This document shows positions 12,084-22,357 of a stretch of 64,000 nt of DNA, piece by piece. The position numbers and the translations under genes were made by a program. Location of the stretch: contig CM075852.1 of assembly GCA_037975125.1 (NCBI GenBank), positions 19,429,025 through 19,493,024 of the forward strand. Direction: 5' to 3'. Numbering within the stretch: position 1 is the first letter of the stretch; each line of letters begins with the position of its first letter. This DNA is from Latrodectus hesperus. Lineage: Eukaryota; Arthropoda; Arachnida; Araneae; Theridiidae. Under the pieces are notes generated by a model. The model made no database searches. It was given only the letters and a program-made list of their open reading frames with translations, and was not told where the DNA came from.

Positions 12084-12404
12084 AAGTATTTACTTGCCGA
12101 CCGATCGGCTGAATGATTAGCGTTCCTGACTCCTGAGCTGTTGGTCCTGAGTTCGAATCCCGGTTCGGGCATGAATGTTTCTTTCCTTCTCTGTTCTCTC
12201 TGTCCTTTCTTCTGTGATGTTGTATGAATGTGGCCCACCCTATAAACGGGTTTGTGGTGGTATGGCGCGGGTAACGCTACTCGCCTCCGTGACTTGGTTC
12301 ACAGGTGCCCGCTGGGTAATGACAAATGAGTAGCAGTCTCTGGCCTTGTTGTGGCATAGGGTTCAACCCTCTTGTGCCCGCCATTGGAAAAAAAGTATTT
12401 ACTT
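12084..12404 (+). repeat. SINE nested in Tigger, perfect 12-bp TSD
   Basis: AAGTATTTACTT at 12084-12095 is repeated at 12393-12404. The head has an A box (GATCGGCTGAATGATTAGCG) and a B box (GAGTTCGAATCCCGG) like the type B SINEs. The 3' half differs: GTGGTGGTATGGCGCGGGTA to a second B-box-like GGGTTCAACCC. It looks like a chimeric or dimeric head-plus-different-tail element. Confidence 0.88.
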
Positions 12405-12464
12405 AAACTTGTCGGTGCTAATTAATAAGGTTAACTACAAAATTTTATAGAGTAGTCAGCATTA

Positions 12465-13820
12465 ATCAACAATGCTTCCTGACAGAAGCGAAGAGTCTAG
12501 AGGGAGGCGAGGAATCAGCGCGTTGGCTGAAGAGGGTCTCTCACTCGATAATGGCGCTGATGTCTTCTTTTGTCATGTCGACAAATCCTTCATTCCTTAT
12601 GATGTGATACCAGCCTCACCGACTTCTCTACCGCTGAGTTATGAACTTCTTCAGGAGTGAATCCTGGATAGTTATGCACCACGTTCGGCCATAATTTCTT
12701 CCAGCTGGAATTTATGGTCTCACTCTTCATGTCCTTTAATGATTGCTAAATATTAGACATACATGAGGCAATGTCGTAACTGCTGAAGTGGGCTTTCAAG
12801 GTTAATTCGTTATTGGCATCGTCAACTGTCGAATTGAGGCACTCCACCGTGGAGCGAATTAAGAGTGCCTTAAAGGCACAAATGACACCATGATCCATCG
12901 GATGAATTAAAGATGTAGTGTTCGGCTACTGAAACTCTATCTGCACAATGGACCTGCATATTGCAGGTCCATTGCATGGCCTCCTCCACAGTCCATCAAC
13001 AGTAGGACCTTAAAAAGTGAGCTTTTTCAACCAGATTCAGCTTTACCTGAGAAAGGAAGCAATGGAGGAACCATTCAAAGGTAGGAGCTTTCGTTATCTA
13101 GGCCTTGTAGTTATGCATCCAGAACACGGGCAACAGAGCTGTATTTTTATTTTTTAAAGCCCGTGAATTTTTGGCTTTATAAATAAAGCCTATCTTAAGC
13201 ATAAAACCTGCATCATTACCAACCATGGTCACAGTAACACTGTCTTTGTGAGCCTTGTAGCCTGGCTTTTTAACTTCTTCCTTGAAGAGGAATGCACTCG
13301 AAGGCATCCACTTCCATAAAAGGAATATTTCATTCATTTTGAAAATTTGTTCAGGTAGGTAGCCTCCCTTAATGATGAGGTTAGGAAACTCATCCTCCAC
13401 GTATCGACAAGCAGCATCGTTGTCAGCAGATGAAGCCTCACCATACAAAAGTTCGTTTCTGAGACCGAATCTTTTTTGACATTTTTGAACCAGCCTTAGC
13501 TGACCGAAAAGCCTCGTGCTTGATGAGTTGGATCACTCCTGGCAGCACTATTACTAGCTTGAGGTTCGTCAAGCCAGTAAGAGCCTTCTTCGCCATCTTT
13601 ATTGTCGTCATCAAGCAAGATTTGTTGGTAGAAAGTTTTGACTTTTGTCCTGATCATATTAATGTCCAAACTCACTGTCTTTTTCCTGAAATCAGCAATC
13701 CCCAATGCCAGTGCAGCTTCCATTTTCACAATTCTGTTATTACACGGCGTCACGACATGATTTGCTTCTTTACTGAAGCAGTTTTGCTTCAATGTTTGCT
13801 TCCACTACTTTCCTCCTTGA
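12465..13820 (-). pseudogene. Tigger transposase, central and C-terminal relic (TIGD1-like)
   Basis: The minus strand reads piecewise as a Tigger/TIGD1-like protein. At 13820-13500 is the CENP-B-type HTH region (KMEAALALGIADFRKKTVSL, then QARGFSVS). At 13448-13098 is the start of the DDE domain, with LPEQIFKMNEIFLLWKWMPS where the family usually has NMDET; here the catalytic Asp reads Asn. It continues with PGYKAHKDSVTV and ALKNKNTALLPVFW. Further down, short pieces recall the Tigger C-terminal part, including a run similar to VVHNYPGFTPEEVHNS in the shifted frame near 12700. Several frameshifts and stops separate these pieces, so it is a dead copy. Confidence 0.85.
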
Positions 13821-14200
13821 AAAAGGACTTCAAATGTGTAAAGACCTGGTTGTCCACCAACAGGAATCTTATAACTCAGAAGCAGAGTCAACAGATCTCG
13901 AAAATTAACTAAATTCTTCAAGTTACAAGTAAACAAACAAACTAATCACCAGTTTTTCAATTTCCAAAATTACTAATACTTAGTACATATCTAAATTTCA
14001 AGACATGTAAAGAACTAATTGCATTTTATTCATATAAACTTCTAAATTACATTAACTATAATCAATTTATGTTCGTAAATTATGCAAATATTTCAGTATC
14101 CTTACTTAAATTTATTTAGATCCTGTTAACATTTATTTTTCTGTTTCACTTAATCCTATCCTATTAATTCTGTTATTTCAAATTTGTATTCCAAACTATG
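13821..14200. other. Filler inside the Tigger element
   Basis: AT-rich sequence separating the Tigger N-terminal relic from the rest. It is not transposase-like and is probably an insertion. No gene recognised. Confidence 0.4.
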
Positions 14201-14434
14201 GTACAGTGGTCTACTGCGTAGATCACTGTAGGCTTGAAAGCCCCACCTTTGTAAAGCATTCGTCTCTCAAACAATGTGTCGTGCGTTCTGAAGAGCCTCT
14301 TTAGGCTCACGCTCCTAGATTACAGTTTCCAGCAGGCACCTGGCACTCCGTGCAGGGTGTCCGACATTCTAGACTGAAGTAGAGGCAGAACCTGATAGCC
14401 AATAGGAATAGAACAGGGCTTCTTCTAATTGTCA
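14201..14434. repeat. Dispersed short retroposon, longer copy
   Basis: The 3' part (GGCACCTGGCACTCCGTGCA through CCTGATAGCCAATAGGAATA to CAGGGCTTCTTCT) recurs at 23186-23290 with few differences. The extra 5' part begins GTACAGTGGTCTACTGCG, possibly a tRNA-like A box. It interrupts the Tigger transposase relic and is therefore younger than that element. Confidence 0.7.
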
Positions 14435-14439
14435 GTCTG

Positions 14440-14600
14440 TCTGTTTCCTTCCTCTTTCTTGATGTACCACACTATAGATTCATTCACGCCGCAAATATGC
14501 ATAACTTCTGCCCTCTTTGATCATATCTAAAAGTTTCACTTTTTCACTGATAGTCATCAGCTTCTTCCTCATAGGCGTCCTGGTGGAAGCTTTCGCATGG
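14440..14600 (-). pseudogene. Tigger transposase, N-terminal HTH relic
   Basis: On the minus strand a stretch reads KKLMTISEKVKLLDMIKEGR, then, after small frame damage, GVNESIVWYIKKE. This is the characteristic Tigger/pogo N-terminal helix-turn-helix. It is separated from the rest of the transposase relic by about 600 bp of inserted DNA. Confidence 0.85.
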
Positions 14601-15112
14601 TCACAGTGCTAAGGTGACATTATAAAGGCTTACTTAACAAAAAAGTTATCGCGTAAGCAAAACAAGTTATCAACAACACAACACTAAAATACATTATGTG
14701 AGACAGTCAACATCATGGACAAAACTGGCGAGATACCACAAGAGAACATGCTAGGTGAGGCTGCGATGATGCGCAGACAATCAACTCACATGGATAAATC
14801 CACTCGTACTCCAATTGGTCCGGAAACCAATCACGCGCCTTTATAAGAGCACAAGGTATGTACTCTAAGCCAACTCATCGCTTTGTTTGACATGCAGGAA
14901 TCCTTTTCTCTCGCGCATCAGTATGAACAAACGCTCCTTTCCGGAATGTGGCTGCCAACATGCTTTTAATTTTTTTAAATTTTTATTTTTTGATTAATAT
15001 ATTTTAGAAAAACACCCGCGAAGCATTGAAGCCGCGAAACATAAAGCACGAAGTGGCGAGGGAACATTTTGCACTACGTTTATTTCGGTATTATTGATGC
15101 CAATAAAAATTG

Positions 15113-15409
15113 GTAATGAAATATGATAAAATAATTATCATTATATTAATAGTATCTGCAAACTGCTGTATTTACTTAAGATTTCAAAATACTTTGAAGA
15201 ATCGCTTTAATTTAACTCAAAAAACTGATCCGACGAATCACGCTACTTTTGTTAATTTTCATCAAGGAGTACAAATACATACAAGTAATGAATTAAAGAG
15301 TACAAAAATGTTTGCTAAGTCGGTTTTAATGAAGAGTGAATACGATTTAATCATACCCCGGCTTCATGTTTGTGAAAAGAATATTTTGCATATTTTTAAC
15401 AAACAATAA
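15113..15409 (+). CDS. Small ORF with N-terminal hydrophobic anchor, function unknown
   Basis: Open frame of 98-99 codons (two possible Met starts, 15110 and 15116, flank this position). Residues ~6-22 (KIIIIILIVSANCCIYL) form a short membrane anchor or signal-anchor after a few charged residues. A polar stem follows, and near the end is YDLIIPRLHVCEK. This order (short cytosolic tail, anchor, stem, a hydrophobic strand with a single Cys) recalls the start of type II Golgi glycosyltransferases of the beta-1,3-galactosyltransferase kind, but the catalytic part is absent and the resemblance is weak. It may be a first exon, a truncated pseudogene or a chance ORF between two transposons. No promoter or splice donor was identified. 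Confidence 0.25.
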   Translation, partial: VMKYDKIIIIILIVSANCCIYLRFQNTLKNRFNLTQKTDPTNHATFVNFHQGVQIHTSNELKSTKMFAKSVLMKSEYDLIIPRLHVCEKNILHIFNKQ

Positions 15410-15494
15410 TTAAGAAAAATTGATTAAAGAAACATTAATTAGAAACGTGTTCATCACATTGCATCATTTCTTCTATGAGAAAAGCTTCAAGTAC

Positions 15495-15496
<2 letters not shown>

Positions 15497-15588
<92 letters not shown>
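15497..15588. repeat. (TA)n microsatellite, left of the mariner
   Basis: 92 bp of pure TA. Its last TA (15587-15588) is the left target-site dinucleotide of the adjoining transposon. Confidence 0.97.
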
Positions 15589-15591
<3 letters not shown>

Positions 15592-15861
15592 GGTGATTAT
15601 AAAAAAACTTTGCCAACATCTGCACTTCTAGCGTCCATTCTATTTAACCGATCAAGATGATACTTCAAATATAGTTCTTTTGAGATATGCGCTCGAGATT
15701 CTGTGAATGGCAACACAGTGGCCCTCGCGGTTACAGTTATAGTGACAGAAACTCGAAATTTTCGAATGGCAACGTCTACTTTTTACCATCGCAAAATGTT
15801 CAGCACATGCGAAAACCCTAAATAGCGTTGAAACGGTACCGATATGTCCGAAAACCGACGT
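15589..15861. repeat. Left terminal inverted repeat of the mariner
   Basis: Matches the reverse complement of 17248-17520. Near 15827-15846 is GCGTTGAAACGGTACCGATA, identical in both arms. Confidence 0.95.
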
Positions 15862-15972
15862 GTTATACACATACAAACAGTTCTTCAAGGCGCACGGAGG
15901 AATAATGCATACGACAGAGACAAGACACTGCTCAATGATGAGAACACATAGAGAAAAAAATCTTTATTAATT

Positions 15973-17052
15973 TCAAACATTTTCCACATGAGTGCCATCA
16001 CAGGCAATTACGCATTGCATGCGGGAGACGGTGGACAATGTCGCTGCACGCAACATGGCACGAGGGATGTTTCTAATCTCACGCCGTATAGAATCCTTTA
16101 AGTCCGACAATGTTTGAGGATTGCACAGATAAACTCTGGATTTGAGATAGCCCCAAAACCAGAAATCCATAGGCGTCAGATCTGGGGATCGCGCAGGCCA
16201 CGGAAAAGGATAATAGCGTGAGATGATGCGAGCACCAAAATGCTGATCCAGGAGCCTTTTAACTGACCTCGCTATATGTGGAGGTGCGCCATCTTGCATC
16301 CAAACAATGTCATTGAGTGCATTCAGCCGACGCAACTCCGGTAAGACATAATTTTTCAGCATGGCTGCATACCGAGGGCCCGTTACAGAACATGTTGCAG
16401 GGCCAGTCGAGGTCGTTTCCTCAAAGAAGAACGGGCCCAGAACAAATGTAGCTGTAATGCCGCACCACGCAGTCACTTTGGCGTCAAATAATGGTACTGG
16501 CGCCACAGCATGAGGATTCGTCTCTCCCCATTGCACACAATTCTTTGTGTTAATGCTGCCATTTAAGGTGAAATGCGCCTCGTCCGTCCATAGTATGCGA
16601 AGTGGCCAGTCGTTATCCGCATCATATCGTAACAAAAATGCATTTGCGAAGTCCAGACGTTGTTGTGGGTCACCCGGCTCCAACATCTGGACGCGCTGGA
16701 ACCGATAGGGAAACATGTGAAGTACCGAGCGCAAGAGCTTGCGGACCGTTGAGTCCGGAATATCCAACACGCGCGCTATGCCTCTTGCGGTTTCTGTGTG
16801 TCCTGCAGTCACTGTATGGTGCACTTCCATGACAACGTCCTCAGAAACAGTTGGCCGTCCGGAGCGCTGTTTGTCACAGGTGCAGCCTGTATCTTCGAAT
16901 TTCCGCACTAAATCACGCAGAGCTTGCAGAGTACATGGGCCGCGTCGTTGTCGATGATTGCGGCGATACACAGGCAAGGCTTCCGCAGCGTTCATCCCAT
17001 TTTGGTAATAGAGTTTGATCAATTCACCGCGAACTTTCCTAGGAAGACTCAT
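15973..17052 (-). CDS. Intact Tc1/mariner-superfamily transposase (DUF4817 + DDE_3, DD41D)
   Basis: Encodes 359 residues with no internal stop. It would cut and paste the surrounding element at TA sites in the nucleus. N-terminal helix-turn-helix (residues ~1-75: MSLPRKVRGELIKLYYQNG onward, of the arthropod DUF4817 type), a linker with RSGRPTVSED, a second HTH (~85-115, ARGIARVLDIPDSTVRKLL), then the DDE domain with WTDEAHF (first Asp), MQDGAPPH (second Asp) and SPDLTPMDFWFWGYLK (third Asp). Exactly 41 residues separate the second and third Asp, which is DD41D, the spacing reported for rosa/VISITOR-like mariners rather than the DD34D of classical mariner. The Met is the first in the frame and lies 195 bp inside the right TIR. 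AATAAA (minus strand, 15963-15968) follows the stop within ten bases. All catalytic residues are present, so the enzyme is probably active or was until recently. Confidence 0.96.
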   Translation of the reverse strand: MSLPRKVRGELIKLYYQNGMNAAEALPVYRRNHRQRRGPCTLQALRDLVRKFEDTGCTCDKQRSGRPTVSEDVVMEVHHTVTAGHTETARGIARVLDIPDSTVRKLLRSVLHMFPYRFQRVQMLEPGDPQQRLDFANAFLLRYDADNDWPLRILWTDEAHFTLNGSINTKNCVQWGETNPHAVAPVPLFDAKVTAWCGITATFVLGPFFFEETTSTGPATCSVTGPRYAAMLKNYVLPELRRLNALNDIVWMQDGAPPHIARSVKRLLDQHFGARIISRYYPFPWPARSPDLTPMDFWFWGYLKSRVYLCNPQTLSDLKDSIRREIRNIPRAMLRAATLSTVSRMQCVIACDGTHVENV

Positions 17053-17247
17053 ATCGTCGGCATGTGCGAGTTCCCGAATGACGACTTCGCATACCCGCTT
17101 GGTATTTTATAGGTTTCCTACGCTGAATATCTGGCGACCGGCGTTCTGTGATTGGTTTCTTGACTCTGTCACATGCAAATTTATTGCGTGCGCCCAGATC
17201 GTGTTTTATTGGCCGGTTTTCAGAACTCTTTTTTGTGTTTGCAGAAT

Positions 17248-17650
<403 letters not shown>

Positions 17651-17735
17651 TAATATTTTAAGCCATAAAAACTATATAAGATTGATCTTATAAAATTAAC
17701 TTATTATGAGATTTGATTAGTTTATTATGAATAAA

Positions 17736-18159
17736 ATATATAACGTTGTTGTTGTGTTGTTGTTGCTTATAACATTGGACACGCCAAGCTCGCTAGGCCT
17801 TTGGCAGTGCGAATTAAGTCGAAAGAGAGCACCTTTCGTTTGGATCAAAGCACCACGAAGGTGAAAGTTCGACTTTGCTCTTTTTAAGGTGCCTCGTAAT
17901 TTTGAACCAAGGTCAGGTGACGAGGCCACACCTGAGCTGGCACCCTCCTCTCCACATCCACGTCACACCAGCGGAAGGACTTTGAACGTCACAAATTAAC
18001 GTGGACACGTCCCCATCCCACGGAACTCCAGCAACCCAGTGAAGGAGAGTATACCGTGGTCAGCCTTCCAACCACTGACCGCGGCAAATGAGGCTTCACT
18101 TTGCTGAGCTTACGGGAAGCGGCTTGAAGCTACTGAGCCACTGCAGCTCTATATATAAC
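17736..18159 (-). repeat. SINE, type A tail with different head, 9-bp TSD
   Basis: ATATATAAC at 17736-17744 is repeated at 18151-18159. On the minus strand the element starts AGAGCTGCAGTGGCTCAGTA (A-box-like). Its body is richer in GC than its surroundings, and it ends in AACAACAACACAACAACAAC. The last ~130 bp match the 3' tail of the plus-strand SINE at 5.5-5.9 kb, whose head is unrelated. No clean B box was found. Confidence 0.8.
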
Positions 18160-18299
18160 TTTCCAGGTATCAATAAATGGAATGTTTCACAATATTTCAT
18201 GATTAACAGTAATCATTTACTTTATGCTATATTACACTATAATTACTTTAAATATTAAAAATGTAAATCTGCAAATAAAAATTCAAATCTTTAAAATAT
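18160..18299. other. AT-rich spacer
   Basis: No gene or repeat recognised. Confidence 0.5.
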
Positions 18300-19530
18300 T
18301 TAATGAATTAATAAATTAATTAATTAATGCTATTTATTTAAGAAAAATAATGATGAATGAATGGTAAGATAGTTTTTTATTAATGTAATAAAAATATGAA
18401 AAGTTTTAGAATTGAATCGTCTTCTTCAGAAAGTTTTAAAAGTTTCAGTTTTAAAACCATAAAGTGTTTCTTTCGTTCCTGCTGAGATCATAGCTATTTC
18501 ACTTATTACATTTCTCATTTGTTTGATATATTCATGACATCTGATAATGTTTCCTTTACGTCACAGATAATTGTATAAGACATCGTATTGCGATGCGTAA
18601 GGCGACATAAATCCGACTTATCGATGAATTTGCAACCTGTCTTTAAATTGCATTCTTCAAGAGGCAGCAAACAAGGCGAAGTTCATCATCAAATGTCTCA
18701 GAATAGTGTCGAAGTTCATTTTGTTAATAAAACAATTTCTTATATAAGGATGAAAGTATAAGTGGTTCGGTATAGAATCGAGTACCTATTAATTTAGTAT
18801 TATTTCTGGTAATCCTGGTAACCCTAACTTTGTATAGCTTTTGTGTAGGGGCCATCTTGTAAATCACATCTTGGCGTCAAAAAAATCACAAAAGAATCAA
18901 GAATTGTAGGCTTTTACCTTCATCCGTTTAAGAAGCCGTTTTCCATTGATACAAGCCATTAAGACGTTGGCAATATAACAGATGAAAAAGAAAAATGTAA
19001 AAATCAAGACAAAATATCCACATTATGGTTAGTTTAAATCGCCAAAGAAGATTTAAATTTTTTAAAAATTTCATGAAGTAATAGAATTCTAAATTAATAA
19101 TTCCAATCTTTGTAAGCAATCTTTTTTAAATACTAAGACTAATGCCTAGCTTATGCCAACATCAATTTTTTTATTGTTAATAATTAGAAAATATTTTCTG
19201 TAGTTATTTAAAGAAAATTTCAAAAATAATTTTCTATTGAAAAATTCGATACGAAGTATTTTTTTGTTTCTTTTGCTCTTTTAAATTATTTAATAAATTG
19301 ATAAATAAGTTAATGCTATTTATTTAAGAAAAATGAGGAATTAAATGATAAGATGATTTTTAACATAATAAAACTATGAAAATTTTTGTTATTGAATTTT
19401 CTTCTTCAGGAAGTTTAAAAATTGCAAATTTTTAATTGTTAATAATTAGAAAATGCAGTTTCTGCAGCCATTTAAAGCATTTTTTTAAAAAATGTGCTCA
19501 AAACTTCAATAGGAAGTATTTTTGTTTTTG
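18300..19530. repeat. Interleaved local duplications in AT-rich DNA
   Basis: Segment A (about 18301-18440, GCTATTTATTTAAGAAAAAT through TCGTCTTCTTCAGAAAGTTT) recurs diverged at about 19284-19425. Segment B (about 19165-19272, TTGTTAATAATTAGAAAAT through GAAGTATTTTTTTG) recurs at about 19430-19530. The order is A, B, A', B', so a unit was copied locally more than once. A less AT-rich stretch at 18480-18760 has no reading frame I recognise. Confidence 0.65.
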
Positions 19531-19930
19531 TAGGAAATTTTTCTGTTGAAATAAAATTTATTATTTTACTCAAACAGCAAATATTACCAGTAATATCAAG
19601 AGACAAACGAGAAACTTATACGAATTATATAAAATATTAATAAAATATTCAATTTTTATTAATTTATTTAACATATGTTACTAAATTTATTTATTTAAAT
19701 TTAATAGCTTATTAATAGGATATTAATTTTTATTATTTTTTAATTGCAGTTTTTGTTTCTAGAATATGTGATTAGTAGTTTTATAATATCTAATCACATA
19801 AATTTCGTTTTATTTCCATTTTATGTAAGCGTTTTATTTAAATTTCCCAATTTGTCGTTTAAAAACTGAAAAAAAAATTTGCATTTCAATTTAAATATCT
19901 TCTAACAATTTCTCCCACAAGAGAATTATG
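19531..19930. other. AT-rich DNA, no gene seen
   Basis: Nothing recognised. Confidence 0.55.
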
Positions 19931-20033
19931 TAATCAGAGCAAATATTAAGGAAATCAGAGCAAATATTAAGGTAATCAGACCAAATATTAAAGTAATCAG
20001 AGCAAATATTAAGGTATCAGAGCAAAATTTAAG
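19931..20033. repeat. Minisatellite, about five copies of a 20-22-bp unit
   Basis: The unit TAATCAGAGCAAATATTAAG is repeated with point changes (AGACCAAAT in copy 3, AGCAAAATTTAAG in the last). Confidence 0.9.
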
Positions 20034-20732
20034 CCTATAAGAGTAAGTGAAAAATTATTTCTCTTGAAAACTCTTGGTGAAAAATTTAATTTTTTAATTT
20101 TGGACCCAAATAAAAAAATATGTGTCAGAATCAATACATTTCTCACGGATATTTTTCTAAAATACTTGTGTAAACTGATGGGCTGATGTCCTTCATAAGG
20201 AGAAATATTTTGTAATTTCTTGATTGTTTTAATTCACTAATTTTGAACATTTTACAATTAAATAGAGTATTTTGGTGAGCCATCTCTTTTTTTATAAATT
20301 GTAAGTTTAAATTTTACAATATATATTTGTAGCCACTTTTATTCTCCAGATAGTGCCACTACACACACTAAAATCATAGCATCTCAAATTTTTTATTAAA
20401 TCAATTAATTTTTGAAATCCTTAATAATGTCTGCAGTGGCTCCATCTATATGTGAGATGGTACAATAAAAACATTATTATTAAATTTGACACACATTAAT
20501 ATGAATATTTAAAGACTTTTCAAAATAAATTAAAAAAACGAAGAATTCATAAAAAAGAAATAGCTTTTACAATTATATATAATGCACAAAATATTATTTT
20601 CTTGCTTCATTAAATGTATCAATTATATTCAGTATATTCTAATATGCCTTATATTAGAATAGTCTTGAATCAGAATAATCTTTTTTATTTTCCTTATTTT
20701 AAATTTTCCTTATTCAAAGTTCCTTATTCAAA
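20034..20732. other. AT-rich DNA, no gene seen
   Basis: No coding or repeat signal apart from small TTCCTTATT repeats near 20690-20732, next to the hairpin. Confidence 0.55.
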
Positions 20733-20782
20733 GTTTTCCTTATTTTAAGATTATATCAGAATAATCTTAAAATAAGGAAAAC
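20733..20782. repeat. Perfect 22-bp hairpin with 6-nt loop
   Basis: The arm GTTTTCCTTATTTTAAGATT plus AT (20733-20754) is exactly complementary to 20761-20782. The loop is ATCAGA. It lies at the end of a cluster of TTCCTTATT-type short repeats. Confidence 0.9.
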
Positions 20783-21282
20783 TTAAGATTTTTCTTCCAT
20801 TTTTATTAAATATTAAAATGTTGAATTATTTTAAAAAACCTAGATTCACCAAAGCTCCATAAGCCTTTTTATCATTCTTGTGATCTGAATTTAAAATAAT
20901 TTTTTTAATATTATTTTTTAATTAACTACCTTTTAAATTCCTTCTTTCCTCTCTGAATCAAAACACATTTCTCTGGAAATTCTTATTTATCCTTTCACAG
21001 GTACTTTTAGACTTTGTAAAATACCAAGACAAATTCTGGCATTCAACCCCAAGAGGATAACCTCGATCGTAAAAATCTTATTAAATTTACGTTTTCCACT
21101 ATCAGTCAAATAAAAAATGAAAGACAAAAAAACAGTATTTACTTATGTTACGTAGTTTTTTTGGGGGGAGAGGGGAAAGACAAAATCACATAGTTCCCTG
21201 TTTAAATAGATAGTAGTCAAATCAAAGAAGTAAAATGCTCTACTCAGTCTTCCGTAGTAAACAATTTGAAACATTTACTTTC
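20783..21282. other. AT-rich DNA, no gene seen
   Basis: Nothing recognised. Confidence 0.55.
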
Positions 21283-21575
21283 TTCTTCTTAGAATTGGGT
21301 TTGTATGTCATTGGGCACCTCTGCTTTTATCAGCATTTTGTACCATTAACTCCAAATCCAATGTTTCCTAGTTCCAGTTGCTCGGGTCACCCACTTTATT
21401 AATAAAGTCCGATAATCCTTTAATGGAGTCTAGGTGTAACTCTCTAGTATGGATGATGCCTAAAGATGTTAATCTAGGGAGGGCAAGAGCCTCGCATTCG
21501 TAAATGATTTTGGCCGTTTCCTCTTGCGTATGACATTTCCAGCAGATAAGGTCTTGCTGAAATAGTCCCATCTGG
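21283..21575 (-). pseudogene. LINE ORF2 C-terminus and 3' UTR (jockey-like)
   Basis: On the minus strand the frame reads LFQQDLICWKCHTQEETAK, then ECEALALPRLTSLGIIHTRE, and stops after VGDPSNWN. The C-X2-C-H...C arrangement is the zinc knuckle found at the C-terminus of jockey/R1-clade reverse transcriptases. A near-identical 3' end lies at 54.99-55.37 kb. That copy has CRKC where this one has CWKC, and this copy has lost bases in the AKHI region. It ends in an AAGAAGAAG tail. Confidence 0.85.
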
Positions 21576-22080
21576 TCAGAGAGTCAGTCATACTAGGGAT
21601 AGCTTCCTGACTTTCACCAGAAGATGGTTTAGAGGTCATTTCTATCTCAAGTGAAGGATTCAATACTGCCCCTTTACAAGACAGCCTCTGAGTTCACTTG
21701 TCTTTTTCAGCAAGGTCAACTTCAGAGGCATCACTTGTAGATGCAGAAAGGATTGTTATTTCTTGTGTCTTTTCAGCCACAAGATAACAATTTATAAGCT
21801 CAGGTAATATAAGTCCACCCAGCATTGCCTGAGATACTGGGCAAGGCAAATTACTCTAGAAGTTTGCCAGGCAACTAGAGGCTCCGTTAAGACACCAATA
21901 CCGCGGTGCCAATTAGCCCTAGCCACGGAACGCATAACACCAGGGTTTACGGGAGCTGGTTCGCGGCCTCTTATTCTATATTCAAGGCTATCCTGTCATT
22001 CCTACAGGACGTTCGGTGATCCACCGCCTACCGACGCGCCTGGTAGCTGCTCAGGCCCCAGGAACATTTACTTTAAAAGG
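21576..22080 (-). mobile_element. Probable 5'/ORF1-side LINE fragment joined to the 3' end
   Basis: A less AT-rich stretch directly abuts the ORF2 C-terminus on the same strand. Its 5' part (reverse complement of the CCGACGCGCC region near 22030) looks like LINE 5' sequence. An open frame reads EIEMTSKPSSGESQEAIPSM just before the junction. No reverse transcriptase lies between, so the copy seems internally deleted. Assignment of this half to the same LINE is inference. Confidence 0.45.
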
Positions 22081-22314
22081 GATCAATTTCCCTACTAGTT
22101 GATGCACTTCTTTTAGGTATTTCTATTTTACTAGAAAATAGATTTTGCGCAGGTTTTCAGATAATAATTCAGAGGGGTTTTCCCGAATATCTGATTCTTT
22201 ACAAATTTCATCGTAAGAGATCATTTATTTTACTTTGTTACAGATTTTGCAAATTTTGTAAAAAAAAGCATCCCCACATCTATTATTGAAGCTGCTAATG
22301 GTTTTAGTAGTTAT
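22081..22314. other. AT-rich DNA, no gene seen
   Basis: Nothing recognised. Confidence 0.5.
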
Positions 22315-22357
22315 GATTGGAATATTAGTACAGGTGTAATGTACTAATATTCCAATC
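22315..22357. repeat. Perfect 18-bp hairpin with 7-nt loop
   Basis: The arm GATTGGAATATTAGTACA (22315-22332) is exactly complementary to 22340-22357. The loop is GGTGTAA. Confidence 0.9.

Larger units (their letters stand above)
11912..15072 (-). mobile_element. Decayed Tigger (pogo-type) DNA transposon with nested insertions
   Basis: The left end, CAGTGATCCCTAATTTTTCA (11912 onward, preceded by TA), and the right end, whose reverse complement reads TTCCCTCGCCACTTCGTGCT, are diverged Tigger-type termini. Both contain internal TTCGCGG or CCGCGAA motifs. Transposase relics read on the minus strand from about 14590 to 12480. The interior carries a SINE (12084-12404) and another retroposon-like repeat (about 14201-14434). 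The right boundary is uncertain by about ten bases, because no clean TA-flanked mirror of CAGTG is present there. Confidence 0.75.

Noticed and set aside
13520..13912. 130-codon plus-strand ORF
   Set aside because: It is antisense to the Tigger transposase relic and has no domain of its own.
19931..20033. CRISPR array
   Set aside because: About five 20-22-bp units without unique spacers in a eukaryotic genome; it is a minisatellite.
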